DNA of 31,389 nt from JAFGED01 sp964551295 (lineage in GTDB: Bacteria; Chloroflexota; Anaerolineae; B4-G1): the NCBI GenBank assembly GCA_964551295.1, contig CAZKDJ010000027.1, positions 1-31,389 of the forward strand, given 5' to 3'. Each line of letters opens with the position of its first letter. Positions within the stretch are counted from its first letter, which is position 1. Positions 1 through 7,800 of the stretch are shown here, one piece after another. A program made the position numbers and the translations under genes. A model generated the notes under the pieces. It was not told where the DNA came from. It saw only the letters and a program-made list of their open reading frames with translations, and ran no database searches.

Positions 1-374
1 CGCCGTTCCGTGTGGCCGAGTTCGACATCATGTACGACGAGGGGATCAGCAAGGCAGGTGACCTGCTGGACATAGCAGTCGAGTTGGACGTGGTCGAAAA
101 GCGCGGCTCGTATTATTACTACGAGGATGAAAGCTTGGCACAAGGACGCGAGAACGCCAAGCATGTCCTGCGTGATGACCCCGCCGTCGCTAACCGGATC
201 GAGAGCATCATCCGGGAGCAATTGGAATTGGAGGGGGCGCCACCACTGCCGATTGCCGAGGAAGACGAGGATATAGACGACGAGGCTCTGGAGATAGAGG
301 AAGACGAGGATGCAGATGATGAGGTTCTGAAGGTAGAGGAAGAGGAGGAAGAGGCCGCGGCAGAGCCCGCGTAA
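1..374 (+). CDS. recA: RecA recombinase, C-terminal fragment (5' end outside window)
   Basis: The reading frame is open from base 3 and encodes the end of the RecA core (PFRVAEFDIMYDEGIS, then a KAGDLLDIAVEL stretch) followed by the small C-terminal domain, so the gene begins upstream of the window. RecA forms filaments on single-stranded DNA, drives strand exchange and stimulates LexA cleavage. The segment PFRxAEFDIMYxEGIS is diagnostic for the family. The tail is strongly acidic, and a 13-codon unit (EDEDIDDEALEIE, then EDEDADDEVLKVE) is present twice in tandem. Acidic RecA tails are known to moderate DNA binding; the tandem duplication makes this one long. Two hairpins follow the stop codon, so the transcript probably ends before the next gene. 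Confidence 0.96.
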   Translation, partial: PFRVAEFDIMYDEGISKAGDLLDIAVELDVVEKRGSYYYYEDESLAQGRENAKHVLRDDPAVANRIESIIREQLELEGAPPLPIAEEDEDIDDEALEIEEDEDADDEVLKVEEEEEEAAAEPA

Positions 375-421
375 ATTTTCTATTCCGAGGCCAAAAGCCC
401 CTCTGGGGTCGAATACCTCTT

Positions 422-438
422 CGGGGTCAAGGACCCCG
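422..438 (+). terminator. Hairpin behind recA
   Basis: A perfect 7-bp stem, CGGGGTC and GACCCCG, closes a 3-nt loop. A CCCTTTCCC stretch follows rather than a clean T-run, so this may be only an accessory to the stronger hairpin a few bases downstream. Confidence 0.45.
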
Positions 439-450
439 CCCTTTCCCTAG

Positions 451-490
451 GCAAAGCCCTGCTGCCCCCACGGCGGGGCTTTGCGCTTTT
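451..490 (+). terminator. Rho-independent terminator of recA
   Basis: A 14-bp stem (451-464 with 471-484, two G-T pairs) closes a six-base loop and is followed by GCTTTT. It lies 77 bases after the recA stop and directly before the next promoter, where a terminator is expected. Confidence 0.75.
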
Positions 491-516
491 GCCATCGTTC
501 CCAAAGTGGGTATAAT
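489..516 (+). promoter_or_regulatory. Sigma-70-type promoter for atl
   Basis: TTGCCA at 489-494 and TATAAT at 511-516 are separated by 16 bases. The promoter overlaps the T-tract of the recA terminator and would start a transcript near 523, leaving a leader of about 165 nt before atl. Confidence 0.55.
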
Positions 517-522
517 CGGGTT

Positions 523-689
523 ATCCCTTTCGCACAGACGCCACCTATGGGTGAAGCATCTCTGGAATGCGCCTTCTGAGCGCACTGGAGCCGATGTGGA
601 ACCACGAACCTCTTTGCCATGCCAAGTTCGGTCGCTGCCGGCATGTCTGATCTCGCACTACCATCGTTTTATCTCCTGGGGGCACTGAG
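523..689 (+). promoter_or_regulatory. Structured 5' leader of atl
   Basis: No gene is recognisable here, but the predicted leader has several complementary arms: TGCGC/GCGCA (568-572 with 580-584) inside CATC/GATG (557-560 with 593-596), and CATGCC/GGCATG (618-623 with 640-645). It could be a regulatory RNA or an unrelated small RNA. I could not match it to a known riboswitch class, so this is only a structural observation. Confidence 0.3.
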
Positions 690-1067
690 ATGTCTGGTTT
701 CTTTGAAAAGGTCCATCGTCTGGTACGGCAGATACCACTTGGCAAGGTTACCTCGTATGGGGCTATCGCTCGTATGCTGGAGCATCCCCACGCCGCGCGC
801 ACCGTCGGCTGGGCGCTGCATAGCCTCCCCCCCTCTGTCCCCCCCGCTTGCGGGGGGGAGGAAAGGGGGGGCGTGCCCTGGTGGCGTGTCTTGAACAGCA
901 AGGGTTGTATTTCCCTCTCCAAAGGGCGCGGCGCTAGCTTCCAGCGAGAGTTGCTGGAGGCGGAGGGAATCATGTTCGATAGGCGTGGCTGCGTAGATTT
1001 AGATCGCTTCGAGTGGGAAGGACTTGCGTGGCATGAGGTTGAGGAGTTGATGAAGGAGAGACCGTGA
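690..1067 (+). CDS. Alkyltransferase-like protein (ATL) with an in-frame palindromic insert
   Basis: This 125-aa protein is the DNA-binding domain of the O6-alkylguanine-DNA alkyltransferase family. The helix-turn-helix has Tyr23 and the arginine finger Arg37 (AARTVGWAL). In true alkyltransferases the reactive cysteine lies in PCHRV; here residues 63-67 read PWWRV, so the cysteine is a tryptophan. That is the signature of ATL proteins, which bind alkylated guanine without repairing it and hand the lesion to nucleotide excision repair. Residues 47-61 (PPSVPPACGGEERGG) replace the usual short loop and are encoded by a GC-rich palindrome (827-871), so a repeat has inserted in frame without breaking the gene. 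The stop codon TGA lies inside the transposon target duplication and survived the insertion. Confidence 0.88.
   Translation: MSGFFEKVHRLVRQIPLGKVTSYGAIARMLEHPHAARTVGWALHSLPPSVPPACGGEERGGVPWWRVLNSKGCISLSKGRGASFQRELLEAEGIMFDRRGCVDLDRFEWEGLAWHEVEELMKERP
827..871 (+). repeat. GC-rich palindromic element inside atl (copy 1)
   Basis: An outer C7/G7 pair (827-833 with 865-871) surrounds an inner perfect inverted repeat, CCCCCCCGC and GCGGGGGGG (839-847 with 850-858). It is read in frame as part of the ATL protein. Related elements lie in the giant secreted protein (11959-12002, 18691-18721) and at the end of the SPFH gene (28701-28751). Confidence 0.8.
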
Positions 1068-1068
1068 A
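1064..1068. repeat. Target site duplication GTGAA, left copy
   Basis: GTGAA lies directly outside the left terminal repeat and is repeated exactly at 22200-22204 outside the right terminal repeat. Five-base duplications are the hallmark of Tn3-family transposition. It includes the TGA stop codon of atl. Confidence 0.92.
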
Positions 1069-1112
1069 GGGGTAAGGAGCACTAATGGGACAAGACGGCA
1101 AGTATATATAAG
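1069..1112 (+). repeat. Left terminal inverted repeat of the transposon
   Basis: The repeat is 44 bp long, starts with GGGGTAAGGAGC and ends with TAAG. It matches the reverse complement of 22156-22199 at 42 of 44 positions, the first 25 being identical. Similarity stops within a few bases of the TAAG. Confidence 0.93.
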
Positions 1113-1131
1113 TGAACGTTCTGCGAATCAC

Positions 1132-1291
1132 GCTGTGCGTTTGTCAGCACAGCCCAGATATGCTATGATTCCACTTGTAACAAAAGGCCCTGCGGTGTGT
1201 CAGCACCCAGGGCCCGGCCAAGCCGAGGGGACGGCCTGGCGTTTGGAAAGATAGCACAAGAGGACGTCTCCGTCAAGGAGGCGTTCTTGTG
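1132..1291 (+). other. Subterminal hairpin cluster, possible res-like or regulatory region
   Basis: The non-coding stretch between the left terminal repeat and the transposase remnant holds three inverted repeats: GCTGTGC/GCACAGC (1132-1138 with 1147-1153), an 11-bp stem with one bulge (1186-1192 plus 1194-1197 with 1204-1214), and CACAAGA/TCTTGTG with further inner pairing (1255-1261 with 1285-1291). The 9-mer TGTCAGCAC occurs at 1142-1150 and 1198-1206. The position fits a resolution site, but no matching recombinase gene is present, so this is a guess. Confidence 0.4.
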
Positions 1292-1340
1292 TTTGTGCGG
1301 ATCACCCAGCCCAACCTAGTGTTCGCCTCAAGACAGGTGA

Positions 1341-3182
1341 TGTTCTCACCCGCGTTTTCTGAACATCCTGCAATTCCAGGCGGAGGAAGTGGGCGATCCC
1401 TTGTTGGAGGCAATCGCCTTCATGCAAAGCGTGGACGGTGAAGCGCACGTGTTTGAGGATCCCCCGCTCAAATTTGCGCCCTGGCGCTGGAAATCCTACG
1501 TGGGTGGGAAGGAAGACCCGGTCGGCCGCGGGATGTACGAGCTGTGTCTCCACGATTGCCTGACAAGGCACTCGAACGAGGCGCGCTATGGGTTGCCGAG
1601 AGCCAGACCTACACCAGCTTTCGGAGCGATTGGATCGCCGACGAGGATTGGCCCGCCGCCCGCGAAGCCTTTCTCGACAAGTTTCCTCATCTGGCAGACG
1701 TGGATACTTTCTTGGAACAAGCCAAGACGGCGTTGGACGCCCAGATGGCAGAGGCAAACAGGGTGTGGCCCGATCTGGCAGATCGAGGAGTGGTTGAGAT
1801 CGACGAGGACGGTACGCTTCATCTGGAGCGACTAGAAGCTCAGGAACTGCCCCCGGGGACGACGCGACTCCAGGCACATTTGACGCGGCTGTTTCCACGC
1901 ATCGGGATCGCTTCACTGCTGCTCGAAGTCAACCATTGGGTCGGTATCGACCGGCTCTTCACCAACCTCAACGCCCGAGAACGCCCGGCGGAGAACCTGA
2001 TGGCCAAGAAGATGGCCGTGATCATGGCGGAAGGTATGAACATCGGCCTGAAGAACATGAGCGATAGCGTACCTACGATGAGTTATCGCGACCTGTTCGG
2101 CGTGTACGAGAAACACATCCGCGAGGAGATCTTGCGCCAGGCCATCGTCGCCGTGGTCAACTTTTACCACCGCCTCCCGGTCACGCGCCACTGGGGCGAC
2201 GGCACGTCGTCCAGCTCCGACGGGCAGTTGTTCGGCGTGCCCGTCAGGACGATCCATTCCCAGTATCACCCCAGGTCTCCCAGCAAGAGTGGGTGCGCGC
2301 TCAGTCTGTACACGCACGTCAGCGACCACGCGATCCCATTCTACGGCCAGGTGATTCACAACCTGGGACACGAAGGAGCTTGCGTGTTGGACGGACTCCT
2401 GTATCACGAGACGGACCTGAGACCCAGTCGCCATTTCGCAGACACGGGAGGGTATCAGGACGCGCTGTGGGGTGCTTGTCACCTACTGGGCTTTTCACTG
2501 GAACCCCGTCTGCGCAACGTCGGCGAGGCGCGCCTCTTCCGTATGCGCCGCCGGGTCGACGAGTACGAGCACATCCGGGACGCGTTCTCGGCAGCGATCA
2601 ACACCCGTGCTATTCGCGAGCACTGGGATGACGTCTTGCGGTTGATGGCCTCCATCTACGGGCGTCGTGCCGGCATCGCGCGTGCTGCGCAAGCTCAATG
2701 CGTATCACGTTGAGAGTGGATTGTACAAGGCCCTGCGCGAGGTGGGCCGTATCGCCAAGACCGCGTTCCTGCTGCGGTACTTTACCCTGCCCGAGATGCG
2801 ACGGGGCGCCCACAGGGGGTTGAACCGCCAGGAGAGCGTTCACTCACTGGTCCGGTCAGTGTGTGTCGGCCATCTCGGCGAGTTCCGGCTACGCGATCTG
2901 AGCGCGCAGCACATTCGTGCCGGTTGCCTGCAGTTGGTGACGGCGATGATCATCACGTGGAACGCCGCGTACCTCGCCGCTGCGGCGGACAAGCTGCGCG
3001 CGGAGAGAGTGCAAGTCACGGACGAACAATTGGCCCACATCCTGCCGCTGACGTCAGAGCACATCAACTTCCTGGGGCGCTACGAATTCGACGCGACCGC
3101 CCCATCGGTTCAGACGACGCTCTCCACTCTGCCGCTGCGCTCGATGAACGAGATCGTGGAGAAGCTCGGGTTGGGGATTTGA
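1341..3182 (+). pseudogene. tnpA: Tn3-family transposase (TnpA), 5'-truncated with two frameshifts
   Basis: Three frame segments join into one protein. About 1341-1555 encodes FLNILQFQAEEVGDPLLEA up to MYELCLHDCL. About 1555-2680 encodes ERGALWVAESQTY through the catalytic core. About 2670-3182 encodes VLRKLNAYHVESG to the stop. The DDE residues of the family are visible: Asp in HWGDGTSSSSDGQ, Asp in VLDGLLYHETDL and Glu in GLNRQESVHSL, the last in a different frame from the first two. Tn3 transposases have about 990 residues, so roughly the first 400 are missing. The remnant reads inward from the left end. Frame breaks lie near 1545-1565 and 2660-2700. The frameshifts could be sequencing errors, but the missing N-terminus cannot. 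Confidence 0.92.
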
Positions 3183-3307
3183 TTGAATCGGCAATAGCGT
3201 GTGAGTGCTGTAATGCAGTCTGTGGTGCACCGTATGAGTTAAGATGGAGGTGTAGAGATGCCCATTAGGTGATTTCTGAAACCGAATCCAAACCAAAAAC
3301 GGCGTTT

Positions 3308-3335
3308 TTGACTTGTGGGGATTGCAGAATATGAT
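3308..3335 (+). promoter_or_regulatory. Promoter of cargo unit 1
   Basis: TTGACT (3308-3313) and TATGAT (3330-3335) are 16 bases apart. The -35 element is part of a 17-bp palindrome, CAAAAACG-G-CGTTTTTG (3294-3310), which could be an operator or the end signal of the transposase transcript. Spacing and layout match the promoters of units 2 and 3. Confidence 0.65.
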
Positions 3336-3650
3336 ATACTGTGTCTCGCGAATACTTCGAAAGGAACAAGGGTAACCCACCCCCTTAAACTAACGACAAC
3401 AAAAAAACATCCGGCGCGGCCTCGACGCCGCTTGACCATTATCGAAGACATCCTGGCCCGGCAACGTAGAAACAGTAGCGTCTCTAGCCCGGCTGGTTTG
3501 CGTTTTGAGCAAGTTTATCACTGATCGGCATTCAACCAGTGTGTTGGAAGGGAGCGAAGCCATACAACGAGAGACAACGCCTTTGTGCCATCGCTCATTC
3601 GTTGGCTTGTTCATTCGTTCCTTTCTCAATTTGTTGTTGGAGGTGTCGAG
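3336..3650 (+). promoter_or_regulatory. Long untranslated leader of cargo unit 1
   Basis: About 300 nt without a convincing ORF separate the promoter from the lipoprotein start. A short hairpin AAGGG/CCCTT (3368-3372 with 3382-3386) lies 33 nt after the -10 element; comparable hairpins occupy the same place in units 2 (4857-4884) and 3 (7880-7896). The end of this leader (about 3608-3645, TTGTTCATTCGTTCC to GTTGGAGGTG) is nearly identical to 8007-8046 in unit 3. The shared leader suggests common regulation of the units. Confidence 0.45.
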
Positions 3651-4493
3651 ATGAACCAGAGAACCCGCTTATTGATCGCGATCGCTTCTATAGTTCTTGT
3701 GGTAGCCATCCTGGCACTGGCGCAGTGTGGCGCTCGGCCTGCGCCCGCCACAGAGACACCGGGCGCAACGACAGCAGCAGCCACGACCGCGCCGGCCAGC
3801 GACACGACGGCCAAACCTGGCGCGCCAACCGCCACGCCTGGCCCCACCCCCACGCCGACGCTAACAGCGGAAGAGCTGCTGGCGCGTGAACTGATAAAGC
3901 CCAGAGGACAAGTCACGTTCTCGGCAGACGAGTGTAGCGGGATACTCAAAGCTGAGCCGTGGTGTAGCGTAATCAAATCTGCAAAACCTATCACACGTCC
4001 GGAGTGGGAAGAACTCTTTCCTCAAACCGATTTCTTCTCGGTAAGGGTCGACGTTTACGGTGGTGAGACTTCCAGATACCGAAACTGGCTGATCGTGGAG
4101 CAGGATGGTCAGCGTTACACTGCCGATACTTTCGACCGCCTCCTGGCGGCCAATGGTATCATCGAGATCACCGACGAGAACCGCGAGTTGGTTGCCAAGG
4201 CCTTTGCACTGATGACCATCGGCGACTATCTCGAAGCAGATGTTGTGTTTACCGACTGGATGGAGGTTGAAGGTTGGGTGGGGAGGACTGGCCCTCTCGA
4301 CTACGGCCTCATTGCCTGGACAGAAATCCAGGGTTTGAAAATCACCTGGGGCCTCAGATTCCAAGATGATCAGCTGAGGGAAGTTGAAAGGGCCGGGGTT
4401 TCAGAGTATCAAATAGGGGATTACATCGATATCCCTCTTTACACGTTACCGCTGCCCCCGCATAGTGAGTATCGTTTTGGAGGTGGGCGATGA
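3651..4493 (+). CDS. Secreted lipoprotein, unit 1 (cargo lipoprotein family)
   Basis: This 280-aa protein starts at an ATG with GGAGGTG five bases upstream. It has a lipoprotein signal peptide with lipobox LAQC (Cys26), then a Thr/Pro/Ala linker of about 45 residues ending PTATPGPTPTPT, typical of surface lipoproteins in Chloroflexota. The globular part contains two cysteines (ADEC, EPWC), an ITRPEWEELFPQTDFF stretch and ITDENRELVAKAFALM, all repeated in the lipoproteins of units 2 and 3. I do not recognise the family. Its stop codon overlaps the start of the next gene (ATGA), so the two are translationally coupled. A cognate role for the secreted partner (chaperone, inhibitor or membrane anchor) is inference from this coupling in all three units. 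Confidence 0.85.
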   Translation: MNQRTRLLIAIASIVLVVAILALAQCGARPAPATETPGATTAAATTAPASDTTAKPGAPTATPGPTPTPTLTAEELLARELIKPRGQVTFSADECSGILKAEPWCSVIKSAKPITRPEWEELFPQTDFFSVRVDVYGGETSRYRNWLIVEQDGQRYTADTFDRLLAANGIIEITDENRELVAKAFALMTIGDYLEADVVFTDWMEVEGWVGRTGPLDYGLIAWTEIQGLKITWGLRFQDDQLREVERAGVSEYQIGDYIDIPLYTLPLPPHSEYRFGGGR

Positions 4494-4873
4494 GAGCCAA
4501 GTTACTCATAGTCGCTTGTGCGCTTGCGTCACTCCTCCTTGGAGTGACCTCCCGATTGGTCGAGGCCAGTCCGGTGCCGGATCAATCCAAAGAATCCGCC
4601 GATACAGCCTTTCGTTCATCTCTGCCTGAATCCGGGCAGGCTGCTCCGGTGTTACAACCGGGATCACCGTTTCCCTACTACATATATGCGGAGTCTACGG
4701 AGGAAGAGGACTTTTGGACTCAAAACCGCGAGACTATTAACAACATACTGCCAACGTGGTCCTCCATACCCCATCTCGTGCTCTACCGGAGCGACCGGGT
4801 GACCGACACACAAGCCGGGCTTGACACGCTGCGACCCCAGCGTATAATAGCAAATCGAGGGCAGGGTAACTGA
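4490..4873 (+). pseudogene. Truncated N-terminal stub of the secreted peptidase-like protein, unit 1
   Basis: The 127-aa product has a signal peptide (probable cleavage after VEA) and matches the N-terminal region of the unit 2 and 3 proteins up to the motif IPHLVLYRSD (IPHLVLYKDG in the giant). It then runs out through unrelated sequence that contains the promoter of unit 2 (4821-4848) and stops. The HExxH region and everything after it are missing. This is therefore a decayed or deleted copy, although it keeps an intact start, signal peptide and ATGA overlap with the lipoprotein and could still give a small secreted peptide. Confidence 0.75.
4821..4848 (+). promoter_or_regulatory. Consensus promoter of cargo unit 2
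   Basis: TTGACA (4821-4826), 16 bases, TATAAT (4843-4848): both hexamers are perfect sigma-70 consensus. The promoter lies inside the 3' part of the truncated unit 1 stub, close to the point where similarity to the other partner genes ends. The leader (4849-5026) carries the hairpin GAGGG/CCCTC (4857-4861 with 4880-4884). Confidence 0.8.
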
Positions 4874-5026
4874 CCTCCCCCCTCAAACAACACAGAAACG
4901 ACATGCAACCACATCGCTGCTCCCTTCGATCCCCTCATTGCAGCCGATCACTTTGCACATCACAATTCACTCGTTCGCGCGCTTTTGGCTTGTCCTTGTA
5001 TACCACCGGCTCATAGGAGGTATCCG

Positions 5027-5875
5027 ATGAATCCGAGAACCCGCTTGTTGACAGCGCTCGCCGCGATCGTCCTAGTGGTGGCCGTCCTGGCCGTGGCGCT
5101 GGCGCAGTGCGGCGCACGGCCCGCGCCTGCTACAGAGACGCCGGGGGCAACAACGGCAGCAGCCACGCATACGCCGGCAGATGCTGCGACGGAGGAACCC
5201 CGCACGCCTACAGCCACGCCTGGCCCCACGCCCACGTCGACGGAGGGAGAGAAGGCAGCGGAGGCTGTGGGGCAGGAGTATATTGCCTACAGACCGACAC
5301 AGGGCGAGTGTGAACAGGCAGTAGACAGCGGAGATGTTGAAGCGTGCGTGTGGCTCGATTCCGCTCAGCTAATCACGCGCACAGAGTGGGGGCTTTTATT
5401 CCCGAATACAGATTTCTACTTACTTGAGATGGGAGGCTACCGCCCAGATTCGCACCGCATATATGACTCTCGTCATAGACTTGTTGCTATGCATGATGGC
5501 CGACATTACACCGCCGAGACTTTCGACCGCCTGCTGGAAGCCAATGGCATCACCGCCATCACCGACGAGAACCGTGAATTGGTTGGACAGGCGTTCGCGC
5601 TGATGACCATCCCGGGTTACCTTGAGAAAGACGTTGTTTTCACAAAATGGGAAGCAGTCAATCTGGAACCTGCCGCATTCAATTATTGCGCGACGGCCTG
5701 GACACAGCTTCAAGGACTGGAGCTATTGTGGTGCTTTATATTCTGGGATGAGCAGCTTGACATGGCTTCAGGTCCTATGGTGCAGCAAGTTGGTACTGGT
5801 GATTACATCGACGTATATTTCGAGGCACTGCCTCACCCATCGCGTGAGGATTATCGTTTTTCAGGGGATAGATGA
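5027..5875 (+). CDS. Secreted lipoprotein, unit 2 (cargo lipoprotein family)
   Basis: This 282-aa protein starts at an ATG preceded by AGGAGG. Lipobox LAQC places the lipidated residue at Cys28, followed by an Ala/Thr/Pro linker (APATETPGATTAAAT, TATPGPTPTST). The globular part aligns with units 1 and 3: ITRTEWGLLFPNTDFY, RHYTAETFDRLLEANGI, ITDENRELVGQAFALM, GDYIDV. It is the most divergent copy in the middle (VEACVWLDSAQ instead of EPWCSVIKSAK). The gene overlaps the following peptidase-like gene by ATGA. Function unknown; the pairing suggests it works with that protein. Confidence 0.87.
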   Translation: MNPRTRLLTALAAIVLVVAVLAVALAQCGARPAPATETPGATTAAATHTPADAATEEPRTPTATPGPTPTSTEGEKAAEAVGQEYIAYRPTQGECEQAVDSGDVEACVWLDSAQLITRTEWGLLFPNTDFYLLEMGGYRPDSHRIYDSRHRLVAMHDGRHYTAETFDRLLEANGITAITDENRELVGQAFALMTIPGYLEKDVVFTKWEAVNLEPAAFNYCATAWTQLQGLELLWCFIFWDEQLDMASGPMVQQVGTGDYIDVYFEALPHPSREDYRFSGDR

Positions 5876-7800
5876 TGAATACCAAACTGAAGTCTCTTCT
5901 CATCGCCTGTGGGCTTGCCTTTGTATTGCTGGTATTGACGGTTCGCGCCGTTTTGGCAGGCGTAGAGCAAAGCTCGTCCGCGCAACCTCCCCCTCCAACC
6001 CCCAGGGTCGAGATAGGACCAGCAGTACCTGAGGCGCGTATAGACTTCCATGAAGACAACAATCCCGATCGTCCCCTGCAAAGACTACCCCACCTCGTAC
6101 TCTCTGAGGACAGCAACCTGACCCCGGAAATCTCTCGCACGCTGGTTGTAAACGTGAGAAACCTCTTGGTAACTCCAGGCTCCCGTGTCCGGGTTGAGAT
6201 CACAGCTACCACAAAACACTCTGACCCGGACAAAGGAGGGGGAGCCTTAGATCCAAAATTGATCGCGTGGCGCGAGATCTACACACACGCTGTGCCGGCA
6301 GGCTATGGGGAGCTGTCGTACATTCAACTCCCAATCACTCACACGTTCCCCGCGTCGATCCCGCTCGTCCATCAATACCCATGGGGGGTAATATCTTACC
6401 CTGGCGTGATTACCACCACACCGACTGACTACTTTGGCATCGAGGTCGCCATTCACGGAATCGCAGCCGAAGTTCCTGGCTATCAGGACTACATCTACAC
6501 CGACGACGACGCCTTCTTGATGGAGAACCAATACGAGGCCGACCTGGGGACCGACGACGCAACCGGTATAGACCACAGCGTTCGCGTGCACCACTGCGAT
6601 ATGTTCCCCTTCGGACAGGGGAACACTATCGCATCGTGGCTACCTAGGGCACAGGCCCACACTCACGTCAACAGCTCTCTGATACCGATGATGCAGGAGA
6701 TATTCGACACCGAAGTCAACAACTGGGGATTTGAATCTCTGCACCCTGGTTGGGACGAGGATCGCGTCGTCGAGGTGTATGTATCGGAAGGAGACACTTA
6801 TTTCCACCTAGGGGGTGGCGTGTACCATTACGGGCATTACGATGGAGTCAAATGGACTCCCGAGCAGAGAATTGCGTTGGATTCTAACTTTGTAACATAC
6901 CAATTGGCATCCTCCCTCGACGAGGGTGAAAGATCCGCATTCAGCCACGAGTTCTTTCACTCGATGCAGCACAGCATTGGGCTACACGAGAACTATACTC
7001 CTGCAAGCGCAGCCTGGAGCTATGTCATCGAGGGGCAAGCGATACTTGCCCAGTCCGTTGCCAGCCTTTCTTCACCGAATGATGCTCACTACGTGCTTGA
7101 TGCTAACCAGTACCTGCGCGATCTTCTCAACACCTCTTTTGAGGTCATGAACCTTTATCCAAGAGATGGTGGTCATTGCTACGAAGCTGCACTCTACTGG
7201 CGCTTCCTCTTCGAGCAGAGCGGGGGAGTGGGCAACCCCGCCCAGGGTATGGAGATCATCCGAAGTATCCTAAGGGAAATGGCTACCCGCACGAGCACCG
7301 AGGATTTCCTGACCAACTTTGGCCCGGCGATGAACAACGCCTTCGCCGCCAATGAAAACGCTCCTCACGAGAACTATGAGGAAAGCCTCCTTGCCTTCGC
7401 CCGCGCCAACTACTCCTTACGCCTGGACGATAGCGAGTATTACGAACAACCCGGCAACCCAGTCTATACCGAGCCACCGACGGACTCGTGGCCACCGTAT
7501 CGGTTGGGAGACAGCGGCCCGGTTTACCACACGGGTGAGATCACGAGCAGCTTTGGCATGGACTTTGCCGAGGTGAAAATGATCGGACTGGTTTCTGGCA
7601 CAGTCTTGTCCAGTCCGCTCGTGATTCGCTTCGAGCAGAGCAACCCCGCCGAGGAATTCCACGTCCAGTTTCTGCATTTGGCGCCGGGCAACAGCCCCAG
7701 GAGATCTGGCTCAGGGAACCGCCTAAAGATCAGTCAAGTGCACACGGCTACAGAAGTGATTCCTATACAGGGTGGCACAGGCGAACGCACCATCATTTGA
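5872..7800 (+). CDS. Secreted HExxH zinc-peptidase-like protein, unit 2
   Basis: This 642-aa protein has a signal peptide (probable cleavage after VLA, residue 29). Residues 359-363 read HEFFH, a zincin motif, followed 24 residues later by Glu387 in IEGQA. This HExxH...EGxA layout is that of gluzincin metallopeptidases, where the glutamate is the third zinc ligand. The protein resembles the first 640 or so residues of the giant protein and stops within the sequence GERTI that continues as GERTIFIRPKHWP in the giant, so it is a naturally shortened or truncated version. The TTGACA box of the next promoter overlaps its stop codon. A second ATG at 5875 is an equally possible start. Peptidase activity is inferred from the motif only; substrate unknown. 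Confidence 0.82.
   Translation: MMNTKLKSLLIACGLAFVLLVLTVRAVLAGVEQSSSAQPPPPTPRVEIGPAVPEARIDFHEDNNPDRPLQRLPHLVLSEDSNLTPEISRTLVVNVRNLLVTPGSRVRVEITATTKHSDPDKGGGALDPKLIAWREIYTHAVPAGYGELSYIQLPITHTFPASIPLVHQYPWGVISYPGVITTTPTDYFGIEVAIHGIAAEVPGYQDYIYTDDDAFLMENQYEADLGTDDATGIDHSVRVHHCDMFPFGQGNTIASWLPRAQAHTHVNSSLIPMMQEIFDTEVNNWGFESLHPGWDEDRVVEVYVSEGDTYFHLGGGVYHYGHYDGVKWTPEQRIALDSNFVTYQLASSLDEGERSAFSHEFFHSMQHSIGLHENYTPASAAWSYVIEGQAILAQSVASLSSPNDAHYVLDANQYLRDLLNTSFEVMNLYPRDGGHCYEAALYWRFLFEQSGGVGNPAQGMEIIRSILREMATRTSTEDFLTNFGPAMNNAFAANENAPHENYEESLLAFARANYSLRLDDSEYYEQPGNPVYTEPPTDSWPPYRLGDSGPVYHTGEITSSFGMDFAEVKMIGLVSGTVLSSPLVIRFEQSNPAEEFHVQFLHLAPGNSPRRSGSGNRLKISQVHTATEVIPIQGGTGERTII

Noticed and set aside
2660..2713. 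Programmed frameshift in the transposase, as in some insertion sequences
   Set aside because: Tn3-family transposases are not made by frameshifting, no slippery heptamer is evident, and a second frame break plus the missing N-terminus point to decay or sequence error.
3243..3262. GGAGGTGTAGAGATG, resembling the ribosome site and start of the cargo lipoproteins
   Set aside because: The frame stops after three codons and no similarity to the signal peptide follows. It might be a relic of a further unit, but the evidence is too thin.
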